Source: an uncultured Acidimicrobiaceae bacterium
GTDB lineage: Bacteria > Actinomycetota > Acidimicrobiia > Acidimicrobiales > MedAcidi-G1
Direction of reading: 5' to 3'
Length of the DNA: 6,259 nt
Assembly: GCA_913054115.1 (NCBI GenBank)
Contig: CAJXIS010000137.1
Location: forward strand, 1 to 6,259
The translations under genes and the position numbers were made by a program. Numbering within the stretch: position 1 is the stretch's first letter; the number at the start of each line of letters is the position of its first letter. The notes beneath the pieces were generated by a model. It was not told where the DNA came from, did no database searches, and saw only the letters and a list, made by a program, of their open reading frames with translations. Shown piece by piece: positions 1 through 5,656 of the stretch.

Positions 1-968
1 ACGGCCCCGACGGTGTCGGCTGGCCGCTCGGGGAGCCGGTCTGCGGGGGCCACGCCGATGGCCAGCGGGTACTCGAAGACCGTGTCGGTCAGGTAGCGCT
101 GCTGTCCGTCGCTCAGGAGGAAGGCGAGGAACCGGTTGGCGATGTCTTTGTCGTCGCTGCTGTCGAGCACCGAGGCGGTGGTGATGATCATGAGGCCGCC
201 GTCGTCGCCTGCGGCGAAGCCGTGGTTGGCCGAGCGCTGGGCGTCGCCGTTCTTCTCGACTCCCTGGTGGTTGTAGTAGTGGTTGACGAGGCCGAAGCGC
301 ACCTCGTCGCGGCCGACGGCCTCGACGATGGCCCGGTTCTTGGGGTAGAAGTGCGAGCCGTTGGCGACCATGTCGTCGAGCCATGCGATGGCGACGTCGT
401 CGCCGTTGCGGAGCCGGAACACGGTGAACCAGTCCTGGAACGACGAGTTCGAGCCGGGTACGGCGACGAGGTCTGCGTATTCGGGGCCGGTCAGGTCGAA
501 CACCGAGTCGGGCAGGTCGGCCTCGGCCACCTCGTCGATGTTGTAGACGAGCACACGGGCCCGGCCGGCGAAGCCGACCCAGTTCCCGTTGCCCGCACGG
601 TTGGCGGCATCGACCTCGGCGAGCACGTCGGCGTCGAGCCCGGCGAGCATGCCGAGGTCGTCGAGGTAGCCGGTCGGTCCGGGGCTCCGCGACAGGAACA
701 CGTCGGCTGGGCTCTTGGAGCCCTCGATCTCGAGGGTGAGGGCCATGTCGTTGGAGGAGCCGTAGCGAACCTCGATGGCGATGCCGGTCTCGGCGGTGAA
801 GGCCTCGAAGATGGGTCCGACCAGCTTCTCGGAGCGGCCGGAGTAGATCGTGATCGACTTGTCGTCGTCGCTGCCGCAGGCGCTGAGGCCCGTGGCGCCG
901 ACGACGAGGCCGGCGACGAGCAGTGCAGCGACGCCGAGGCGGCGGGCGTGGGTGGAGGGGGAGTGCAT
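1..968 (-). CDS. fbpA: Fe(3+) ABC transporter substrate-binding lipoprotein, C-terminus cut by window edge
   Basis: This is the extracytoplasmic ferric-iron receptor of an ABC importer, predicted to be lipid-anchored outside the cell membrane. The first 322 residues are visible. A short charged start (MHSPSTHARR) is followed by a hydrophobic stretch (about residues 11-28) and a lipobox LSAC, placing the lipidated Cys at 31. The mature part opens with ITIYSGRSEKLVGPIFEAF, the usual first strand of FbpA/FutA-type proteins, then SPADVFLS near residue 90. A VNHYY motif places tandem tyrosines at 231-232, matching the adjacent Tyr pair that binds Fe(III) in this family. Family members run about 330-350 residues, so only a short tail is missing. 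The ATG at 968 has AGGAG (980-984 on the minus strand) 11 bases upstream, slightly far. It lies 69 bases downstream of the ATPase gene, with its own probable promoter and iron box. Transport of another metal is possible, but the Tyr pair favours iron. The symbol is by family resemblance. Confidence 0.88.
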   Translation of the reverse strand, partial: MHSPSTHARRLGVAALLVAGLVVGATGLSACGSDDDKSITIYSGRSEKLVGPIFEAFTAETGIAIEVRYGSSNDMALTLEIEGSKSPADVFLSRSPGPTGYLDDLGMLAGLDADVLAEVDAANRAGNGNWVGFAGRARVLVYNIDEVAEADLPDSVFDLTGPEYADLVAVPGSNSSFQDWFTVFRLRNGDDVAIAWLDDMVANGSHFYPKNRAIVEAVGRDEVRFGLVNHYYNHQGVEKNGDAQRSANHGFAAGDDGGLMIITTASVLDSSDDKDIANRFLAFLLSDGQQRYLTDTVFEYPLAIGVAPADRLPERPADTVGA

Positions 969-1001
969 TGCTGGAGAAACTCCTGAAGGTCGGTGTCCGC
1001 T

Positions 1002-1020
1002 TGTTGTTAGGGGAACCTAA
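1002..1020 (-). promoter_or_regulatory. Probable DtxR/IdeR iron box upstream of the iron-binding protein gene
   Basis: On the minus strand the sequence is TTAGGTTCCCCTAACAACA. It matches the known actinobacterial DtxR/IdeR palindrome (TTAGGTTAGCCTAACCTAA) at 14 of 19 positions, including the whole TTAGGTT arm and the CCTAAC block. It covers the putative -10 hexamer TAGGTT (1014-1019), so a bound Fe(II)-loaded repressor would block transcription of the downstream gene. A second overlapping TTAG half-site lies just upstream. Binding is inferred from the match. No regulator gene is in the window. Confidence 0.68.
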
Positions 1021-1043
1021 CTAACAGGCATCGAACTTCACAA
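1014..1043 (-). promoter_or_regulatory. Putative promoter of the iron-binding protein gene
   Basis: On the minus strand a TTGTGA hexamer (1038-1043, touching the stop codon of the ATPase gene) is separated by 18 bases from TAGGTT (1014-1019). This resembles -35 and -10 elements. Transcription would start near 1007, giving a leader of roughly 40 bases with AGGAG before the ATG. It would let the abundant binding protein be made independently of the ATPase. The call rests on motif resemblance only. Confidence 0.45.
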
Positions 1044-2090
1044 CCCGAGGGCCACTGCTCCCGACCCGACATAGGTCACACCGACGCGGTCGCCCCGGTG
1101 GTGGGGCACATCGGCCTCGGTCCGCACCTTGACCGATGGCCCGTCGTCGAGCAGCACGTGGACCATGGCGTCGTGGCCGTAGTACTCGACCAGTTCGATC
1201 GTGCCGCTGTCGCCCTCGCCGACCGCCAGGTCCTCGGGCCGCAGCAGCAGGTCGGCCGGGCCGTCGCAGCCGACCAGCACGGGCACCTCGCCGACGGGCG
1301 TCTGGCACGAGCCATTCGGCCGGTCGCACCGGAACAGGTTGGCGTCGCCGACGAAGGTGGCAACCCAGCGGTCGGCCGGCCGCCGGTAGAGGTCGTCCGG
1401 CGTGCCGACCTGGGCCAGGCGGCCGTCGTGGAGCACCGCCACCCGGTCGCCGAGCACGAACGCCTCCTCCTGGTCGTGCGTGACGAAGATGGTGGTCACG
1501 CCGAGGTCGACGAGCAGGCGGTGCATCTCGGAACGGACCTGGAGGCGCAGCGTGGTGTCGAGGTTCGAGAAGGGCTCGTCGAGGAGCAGGACCCCGGGGC
1601 GGGGGGCCAGCGCCCGGGCCAGGGCCACCCGCTGCTGCTGGCCGCCGGAGAGCGTGCCGGGCATGCGGTCGGCCACGTCGGCGAGGCCGACCATGGCGAG
1701 TGCCTCGTCGACCCGTCCGGAGCGGCGCTGGTCGCGAGGCAGCCCGTAGGCCACGTTGCGCCGGACGTCGAGGTGGGGGAACAGGGCACCGTCCTGGAAG
1801 ACCATGCCGATGCGGCGCCGCTCGGGCGGCACGAAGGTCCCGTTGCCGGTGACGACGCGGTCGCCGACCGAGATGGTGCCCCGGGTGGGGCGCTCGAGCC
1901 CGGCGATGGACCGCAGCAGCGTGGTCTTGCCGCAGCCGCTGGGGCCGAGCAGGGCGACGAGCTCGCCGGGGGCGATCTCGAGGGTGAGGTCGGTGAGCAC
2001 GGGCGGGCCGTCGTAGGCGACGGAGAGGTCGTTGACGTGGAGCCCGGCTGGGGCGGTGTCGTCGACCCGGGTGGCCCCAATGTTCAGCAT
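1038..2090 (-). CDS. fbpC: Fe(3+) ABC transporter ATP-binding protein
   Basis: This 350-residue ATPase would power a ferric-iron importer from the cytoplasmic face of the membrane. All nucleotide-binding motifs are intact: Walker A GPSGCGKT (49-56), Q-loop VFQD (Q99), signature LSGGQQQ (147-153), Walker B VLLLDE (167-172), D-loop NLD and the switch His in VTHDQEEA (H205). After about residue 240 comes a roughly 110-residue C-terminal region (GTPDDLYRRPADRWVATFVGDAN onward, split here as two parts: GTPDDLYRRPADRW and VATFVGDAN), typical of the TOBE domain in FbpC/PotA/MalK-type subunits. The length fits FbpC. I chose the ATG at 2090 over a GTG at 2144, because the extra 18 residues look unlike the family and a TAGCCT hexamer lies 7 bases before the ATG. 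The iron assignment comes from the adjacent iron-binding protein; the ATPase alone could serve sulfate, polyamine or other substrates. The permease is not in the window. Confidence 0.86.
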   Translation of the reverse strand: MLNIGATRVDDTAPAGLHVNDLSVAYDGPPVLTDLTLEIAPGELVALLGPSGCGKTTLLRSIAGLERPTRGTISVGDRVVTGNGTFVPPERRRIGMVFQDGALFPHLDVRRNVAYGLPRDQRRSGRVDEALAMVGLADVADRMPGTLSGGQQQRVALARALAPRPGVLLLDEPFSNLDTTLRLQVRSEMHRLLVDLGVTTIFVTHDQEEAFVLGDRVAVLHDGRLAQVGTPDDLYRRPADRWVATFVGDANLFRCDRPNGSCQTPVGEVPVLVGCDGPADLLLRPEDLAVGEGDSGTIELVEYYGHDAMVHVLLDDGPSVKVRTEADVPHHRGDRVGVTYVGSGAVALGL

Positions 2091-2096
2091 GCCTAA
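2078..2096 (-). promoter_or_regulatory. Weak iron-box candidate over the fbpC start codon
   Basis: The minus-strand sequence TTAGGCATGCTGAACATTG matches the DtxR/IdeR consensus at about 11 of 19 positions, with an intact TTAGG arm and an AAC block on the other side. It spans the start codon and the expected transcription start. The match alone is marginal. It is supported by the neighbouring iron-import gene having a better box and by a shared CTAACAGGC sequence at both sites. Confidence 0.3.
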
Positions 2097-2097
2097 C

Positions 2098-2127
2098 AGG
2101 CTAGGGGTGGTGGCCCGCACAACCCAA
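2098..2127 (-). promoter_or_regulatory. Putative leaderless promoter of fbpC
   Basis: On the minus strand TAGCCT (2098-2103) ends exactly 7 bases before the ATG at 2090, the spacing expected when transcription starts at the A of the start codon. A TTGGGT hexamer (2122-2127), 18 bases further upstream, is a weak -35 candidate. No Shine-Dalgarno sequence precedes the ATG, which agrees with a leaderless mRNA. Confidence 0.5.
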
Positions 2128-2172
2128 GGCCGCCGTCGGGGCACCGGTCCGCCCTGGTCCTCCGCCGCTGAC

Positions 2173-2178
2173 TACCGT
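2173..2178 (+). promoter_or_regulatory. Putative leaderless -10 element of fetB
   Basis: TACCGT fits the TANNNT pattern and ends 8 bases before the ATG at 2187. The start has no Shine-Dalgarno sequence. No convincing -35 hexamer was found, so support is limited to spacing and the missing ribosome site. Confidence 0.35.
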
Positions 2179-2186
2179 GTCCGGAC

Positions 2187-2969
2187 ATGACCGACGTCTC
2201 CATCGGCTGGGTCGGACTGGCCGCATCGCTGCTCCTGGTGGCGGTCACGGTCGGCGTGTCGCGGGGGCGGCGGCTCGGCCTCGAGAAGGACCTGGTCGTG
2301 GCGTCCGCCCGTGCGGTCGGACAGCTGCTGCTGGCCGGCTGGGCGCTCACGCTGCTGCTCGCCGACGACGTCCCGATCGCCTGGGCCTGGCTCTGGGTGG
2401 CCGCCATGGTGCCGGTGGCCGCATGGTCGGCCCGTCGACGCGAGCCCCGTCTGCCGGGGATCATGGCGACCACGGCCGTCGGCTACACGCTCGGCCTGGC
2501 CGCCTCGTTGGCCGTGGTGTTCGGCTTCGACGTCCTGCCCTACGAGGCCCGGGTGCTGGTGCCGGTATCGGGGATGGTCGTCGGCAACTCGCTCAGGGTC
2601 GTGGTGGTCGCCGCCACCCGACTGGTCGACGGCTTCCGCGACCGGGCCGGCGAGGTCGAGGCGCTGCTCGCTCTGGGCTTCGACCGGCGGCGGGCCTCAC
2701 GGGACGTCATCGCCGAGGCGTTGCGGCTGTCCCTGCGCCCGCAGATCGAGGTCACCCGGTCCGTGGGAATGGTGTTCCTGCCCGGGGCCCTGACCGGGAT
2801 GATCCTCGCCGGGGTCGATCCGCTCGACGCCGCACTCGTCCAGGCGGCGATCCTGTTTCTGATTCTCGGCTCGGCGGCGATCACCGGCCTGGTCGTGGTG
2901 CTGGGCGGTGCCCGACGGATCGTGACCGCCGACCAGCGCCTGGTGCTCCCCGGTCAGCTCGCCGACTGA
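2187..2969 (+). CDS. fetB: FetB/YbbM-family ABC permease (putative iron exporter subunit)
   Basis: This 260-residue polytopic membrane protein belongs to the FetB (YbbM, UPF0014) family. In E. coli, FetB works with the ATPase FetA to export iron and raise peroxide resistance. Hydrophobic segments lie at about 7-24, 40-58, 64-81, 92-115, 122-145, 192-210 and 218-239. Family hallmarks are PVSGMVVGNSL in the middle, the cytoplasmic loop EVEALLALGFDRRRASRDVI, and SVGMVFLPGALTGMILAGVDPLDA (192-215). The length is normal for the family and there are no cysteines. The ATG at 2187 is the only sensible start, with a TANNNT hexamer just upstream. It is divergent from fbpC and convergent with maf, overlapping it by 16 bases. 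No FetA-type ATPase lies next to it in the window, so its energy partner and transport direction here are unproven. Confidence 0.85.
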   Translation: MTDVSIGWVGLAASLLLVAVTVGVSRGRRLGLEKDLVVASARAVGQLLLAGWALTLLLADDVPIAWAWLWVAAMVPVAAWSARRREPRLPGIMATTAVGYTLGLAASLAVVFGFDVLPYEARVLVPVSGMVVGNSLRVVVVAATRLVDGFRDRAGEVEALLALGFDRRRASRDVIAEALRLSLRPQIEVTRSVGMVFLPGALTGMILAGVDPLDAALVQAAILFLILGSAAITGLVVVLGGARRIVTADQRLVLPGQLAD

Positions 2970-3532
2970 GCCCCGAGCGACTTCAGCGCAGCGAGCACGG
3001 CGGGGATCGACAGGCCGACCACGTTCTCCCGGCACCCATCGACCCCGGTCACGAAGCCGGCGGCGCCGCCCTGGATGGCATAGGCCCCCGCCTTGTCGAG
3101 GGGCTCGCCGGTCGCCACGTAGGCGTCGATCTCGTCGTCGCCCAGTTCCCGGAACGTGACCCGGGTGCGGACCACGCCAGAGATGGTGTAGCCGCCGTGG
3201 CACACCGCCAGGCCGCCGACCACCTCGTGGGTGCGGCCCGACAGCCGCTGCAGCATGTCGGTCGCCCAGTCGGGCCGGCCTGGCTTGCCGAGAATGTCGC
3301 CGTCGAGGACCACCACGGTGTCGGCGGCCAGACCGGTCTCGTGGCTGTCGACGACGGCGGCGAGCTTGGCCATGGCGAGCCGCTCGACGAGGGCGGCCGG
3401 GTCCTCGCCCGGCTCTGGTGTCTCGTCGACGTCGGGCCGACGGACCTTCGGGCTGAAGCCGTGCGCCCGGAGCAGGTCGAGGCGGCGGGGCGAGCTCGAA
3501 GCCAGGATCAGCCGCTGGGCGCCGCTAGCCAC
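2954..3532 (-). CDS. maf: Maf family nucleotide pyrophosphatase
   Basis: This 192-residue cytoplasmic enzyme is of the Maf/YhdE type, which hydrolyses non-canonical or pyrimidine nucleoside triphosphates to the monophosphate and pyrophosphate (house-cleaning). Visible motifs are ILASSSPRR at the N-terminus (substrate loop, 9-17), DETPEPGEDP, AADTVVVLDG with the probable catalytic Asp71, GKP (82-84), VRTRVTF, and KAGAYAIQG in the C-terminal half. The length is standard. The start is a GTG at 3532; the next in-frame Met is at residue 54, past essential motifs. This GTG overlaps the end of dus by 8 bases, so translation is probably coupled. The 3' end overlaps fetB on the other strand. KAGAYAIQG resembles the dTTP/UTP-acting subgroup, but substrate preference cannot be settled here. 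Confidence 0.93.
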   Translation of the reverse strand: MASGAQRLILASSSPRRLDLLRAHGFSPKVRRPDVDETPEPGEDPAALVERLAMAKLAAVVDSHETGLAADTVVVLDGDILGKPGRPDWATDMLQRLSGRTHEVVGGLAVCHGGYTISGVVRTRVTFRELGDDEIDAYVATGEPLDKAGAYAIQGGAAGFVTGVDGCRENVVGLSIPAVLAALKSLGAQSAS

Positions 3533-4715
3533 CGGACACCAGGGCCTCGGCCTCGGCGGGTGGCGGGGTGGCGTCGTCGGGGTCGTCCAGCCAGCCCTCG
3601 GGCAGCACGACCCGACGGGGGCCGTTGCGGTGGCTGCGGGGGATGCGCAGCGACGCTGGGTCGAGCACGAGCTCCGGGTCGAGGTCGGCCAACCGGCGGT
3701 CGAGGTCGTCGAGCGAGTCGATGGTCTGGAGGCCTCGGCGCATCGCCGGCCCGGTGGCGTAGCCCTTGAGGTACCAGGCGGTGTGCTTGCGGAAGTCCCG
3801 GATGCCGTGCGGGCCGGCCCAGTCGACCAGCAGGCGGGCGTGGCGCCGCATCGTGTCGGCCACGTCGGCGAGCCGGGGCGGGTCGCCGGGCTCGTGGCCG
3901 CCGGCGTCTGGCGTCGGGCCGAACACGGCGGCCAGGTCGCCGAACAGCCAGGGGCGGCCGAGGCAGCCCCGTCCCACGACGACGCCGTCGCAGCCGGTGC
4001 GGCGCATCAGGCGCAGGGCGTCCCACGGCTCCCAGATGTCGCCGTTGCCGAAGACCGGGATCGTGGTGACGGCGGCCTTGAGGTCCGCCACGGCCGACCA
4101 GTCGGCCTCGCCCGAGTAGAGCTGCTCGGCGGTGCGGGCGTGGAGCGCCACCGATGCGGCGCCGACGCCCTCGGCGATGCGGCCGGCGTCGAGGAAGGTG
4201 AGGTGGTCGGCATCGGTGCCGAGGCGGAACTTCACGGTGACCGGCACGTCATCGGAGGCTTCGACCGCAGCGCCGACGATCGCTGCGAACAGGCGGGGCT
4301 TGAGTGGGATCGCCGCACCGCCTCCCTTGCGGGTCACCTTCGGCATGGGGCAGCCGAAGTTGAGGTCGATGTGGTCGACCCGGTCCTCGCCGACGAGCAT
4401 CCGCACCGCCCGGCCGACGCTTTCGGGCTCGGTGCCGTAGAGCTGGATGCTGCGGGGCGACTCGTCGGGGGCGAAGTGGCTGAGCCGGCTGGTCTTGAGG
4501 TGACCGTCAACGAGCCCCCTGGCGGTGATCATCTCGCTCACGTAGAGCCCGGCGCCATGTTCCCGGCAGAGGGTGCGGAACGGGGCGTTGGTGACGCCGG
4601 CCATCGGCGCCAGCACGACCGGCGGCCAGACCTCGAGGGGGCCGATGCGGGGTGTCGCGAACTCGCCCGGTGCGGCAGGCACCACATCGGCGTTGACCTC
4701 GGTGCGCAGCCCCAT
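3525..4715 (-). CDS. dusB: tRNA-dihydrouridine synthase (DusB-like)
   Basis: This 396-residue flavoenzyme reduces uridine to dihydrouridine in tRNA, using FMN and NADPH. The TIM-barrel motifs appear in order: VLAPMAGVTNAPFR (34-47, FMN binding), EMITARGLV (61-69), SIQLYGTEPE, then HIDLNFGCPMPKV with the catalytic Cys122, VTVKFRLG, LHARTAEQLYSG, PVFGNGDI and GRGCLGRPWLF (phosphate-binding end of the barrel). A C-terminal helical part, roughly the last 130 residues, contains FRKHTAWYLKGY, as in other Dus proteins. I chose ATG 4715: TAGCCT lies 7 bases before it and the family alignment begins about 20 residues in. A GTG two codons upstream is an alternative. Reading further upstream in this frame only translates the FGE gene out of frame. 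The gene follows FGE after 23 bases and overlaps maf by 8. Confidence 0.95.
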   Translation of the reverse strand: MGLRTEVNADVVPAAPGEFATPRIGPLEVWPPVVLAPMAGVTNAPFRTLCREHGAGLYVSEMITARGLVDGHLKTSRLSHFAPDESPRSIQLYGTEPESVGRAVRMLVGEDRVDHIDLNFGCPMPKVTRKGGGAAIPLKPRLFAAIVGAAVEASDDVPVTVKFRLGTDADHLTFLDAGRIAEGVGAASVALHARTAEQLYSGEADWSAVADLKAAVTTIPVFGNGDIWEPWDALRLMRRTGCDGVVVGRGCLGRPWLFGDLAAVFGPTPDAGGHEPGDPPRLADVADTMRRHARLLVDWAGPHGIRDFRKHTAWYLKGYATGPAMRRGLQTIDSLDDLDRRLADLDPELVLDPASLRIPRSHRNGPRRVVLPEGWLDDPDDATPPPAEAEALVSGG

Positions 4716-4722
4716 GCCCACA

Positions 4723-4728
4723 AGGCTA
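4723..4728 (-). promoter_or_regulatory. Putative leaderless -10 element of dusB
   Basis: TAGCCT on the minus strand ends exactly 7 bases before the dusB ATG, the same hexamer and spacing as at fbpC. It lies 10 bases past the stop codon of the FGE gene, and no Shine-Dalgarno sequence precedes dusB. It may give the dusB-maf pair its own transcript inside the longer gene run. No good -35 was found at a normal distance. Confidence 0.45.
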
Positions 4729-4738
4729 CGCGTGGGAC

Positions 4739-5656
4739 CTAGCGGGCGAGTCGGAATCCCTGGTGGGAGGTGGTGCTGTCGGGGGTCGTGGCGGATCGGG
4801 CTGCCGGACGGTAGCGGTGGCAGTAGCTGTCGTGGCACAGGAACGAGCCGCCCTTGACGACTCGGTCGGTGCCGAACGGCGGTCCGGCGGGATCGACCAG
4901 CGGGCGTTCGGCGGGGTGCGCCGTGGCGAACCAGTCGGCGCACCACTCCCAGGCGTTGCCTGAGCAGTTGAACAGGCCGAACCCGTTGGGGGCGAAGGCA
5001 TCGACCGGGCAGGTGCCGGCGTACCCGTCCTCGGCGGTGTCGTCGTTCGGGAACGTGCCGGTCCAGATGTTGCAGTGGTGCTCGCCGTCGGGCATGAGGT
5101 CGTCGCCCCAGGGGAGGCGGGCCTGGTCGAGGCCGCCCCGGGCGGCGTACTCCCATTCGGCCTCGGTGGGCAGCCGGGCACCAGCCCACTCGGCGAACGC
5201 CGTGGCGTCGAACCACGACACATGGACGACGGGGTGGTCGGCCCGGCCGGCGAGGTCGCTGTGCGGGCCCTCGGGGTGCCGCCAGTCGGCGCCGTGGACC
5301 TGGCGCCACCATTCGGCGCCGACGACGCCGCGGGTCACGGGGAAGTCGTCGGGGAGGTGGCCGGCGAACACGAACGACCAGGTTTCGATCTCGGCAGTGA
5401 TGATCTGCTCCGCTTCCTCTTCGGCGGTGATGACCTGCTCCGTTTTCCCTTCGGCGGTGGTGACGTGGCCGGTGGCTTCGACGAAGGCGGCGAACTCGGT
5501 GGTCGTGACGGCCGCGGCCGAGATGGCGAAGGGGGCGAGTTCGACGTCGCGCACGGGTCCCTCGCCGTCGCCCGGGTAGCGGGCCGGGTCGTCGGTGCCC
5601 ATGCGGAAGCGCCCGCCGGGGAGGTCGACCATCCGGGTCAGCGGATCGGCGCCCAT
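4739..5656 (-). CDS. fge: Formylglycine-generating enzyme (FGE / SUMF1 family)
   Basis: This 305-residue protein is of the FGE-sulfatase fold. True FGEs are copper- and oxygen-dependent oxidases that convert the Cys of a CxPxR motif in sulfatases to formylglycine. Motifs in order are MVDLPGGRFRMGTDD (9-23), FAAFVEATGHVTTAE (55-69), WRHPEGPHSD (125-134), DHPVVHVSWFDA, RLPTEAEWEYAARGG (161-175), NGFGLFNCSGNAWEW, and KGGSFLCHDSYCHRYRP. The last carries Cys274 and Cys279, matching the active-site pair of human and Streptomyces FGE; many relatives in this superfamily lack them. There is no signal peptide, so it should act in the cytoplasm. Residues about 70-89 form an apparent insertion made by a 30-bp tandem repeat. 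The ATG at 5656 overlaps the hydrolase stop by one base (TGATG), indicating coupling. No CxPxR target was seen in the visible proteins, so the client lies elsewhere. Confidence 0.93.
   Translation of the reverse strand: MGADPLTRMVDLPGGRFRMGTDDPARYPGDGEGPVRDVELAPFAISAAAVTTTEFAAFVEATGHVTTAEGKTEQVITAEEEAEQIITAEIETWSFVFAGHLPDDFPVTRGVVGAEWWRQVHGADWRHPEGPHSDLAGRADHPVVHVSWFDATAFAEWAGARLPTEAEWEYAARGGLDQARLPWGDDLMPDGEHHCNIWTGTFPNDDTAEDGYAGTCPVDAFAPNGFGLFNCSGNAWEWCADWFATAHPAERPLVDPAGPPFGTDRVVKGGSFLCHDSYCHRYRPAARSATTPDSTTSHQGFRLAR
5391..5480 (-). repeat. 30-bp in-frame tandem repeat inside the FGE gene
   Basis: Units lie at 5391-5420, 5421-5450 and a partial third at 5451-5480. The first two differ at 5 of 30 positions. 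The third matches only over its first 20 or so bases (about 16 of 20 against the second). In protein the period is 10 residues: ATGHVTTAE, TEQVITAE and AEQIITAE stacked in residues 61-89. Because the unit is 10 codons, the reading frame is kept. Confidence 0.8.

Larger units (their letters stand above)
2091..2186. other. Divergent intergenic region between fbpC and fetB
   Basis: These 96 bases separate an iron-import ATPase gene from an iron-export-type permease gene on opposite strands and must carry both promoters. It contains CCTAACAGGCTAGG (2092-2105), with CCTA/TAGG arms, next to the fbpC start. The right half (about 2128-2172) is GC-rich, with no motif I can name. Confidence 0.6.

Noticed and set aside
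222..986. Long plus-strand ORF of 254 codons
   Set aside because: It is antisense to the iron-binding protein gene, is rich in V, G, A, E and D as expected from the complement of GC-biased codons, and has no recognisable motif.
2091..2144. GTG start at 2144 giving fbpC 18 more residues
   Set aside because: The extension does not resemble ABC ATPase N-termini, and it would cover the TAGCCT hexamer and the operator-like sequence.
2177..3769. Plus-strand ORF of 530 codons
   Set aside because: It overlaps fetB in another frame and then runs antisense to maf and dus. The composition is Arg/Gly/Pro-rich out-of-frame sequence.
3231..4742. Plus-strand ORF of 503 codons
   Set aside because: It is antisense to maf and dusB, both of which show clear family motifs on the minus strand.
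4716..5312. N-terminal extension of dusB into the FGE gene (a possible fusion)
   Set aside because: The extra residues are an out-of-frame reading of FGE, rich in Arg and Pro. The Dus motifs begin shortly after the ATG at 4715.
5391..5480. Possible CRISPR-like array (30-bp repeats)
   Set aside because: The units are directly adjacent with no spacers, keep the reading frame and lie inside a coding gene.
4739..5656. EgtB-type (ergothioneine) or other cysteine-lacking FGE-fold protein
   Set aside because: There is no DinB-like N-terminal domain, and both FGE active-site cysteines are present in LCHDSYC.
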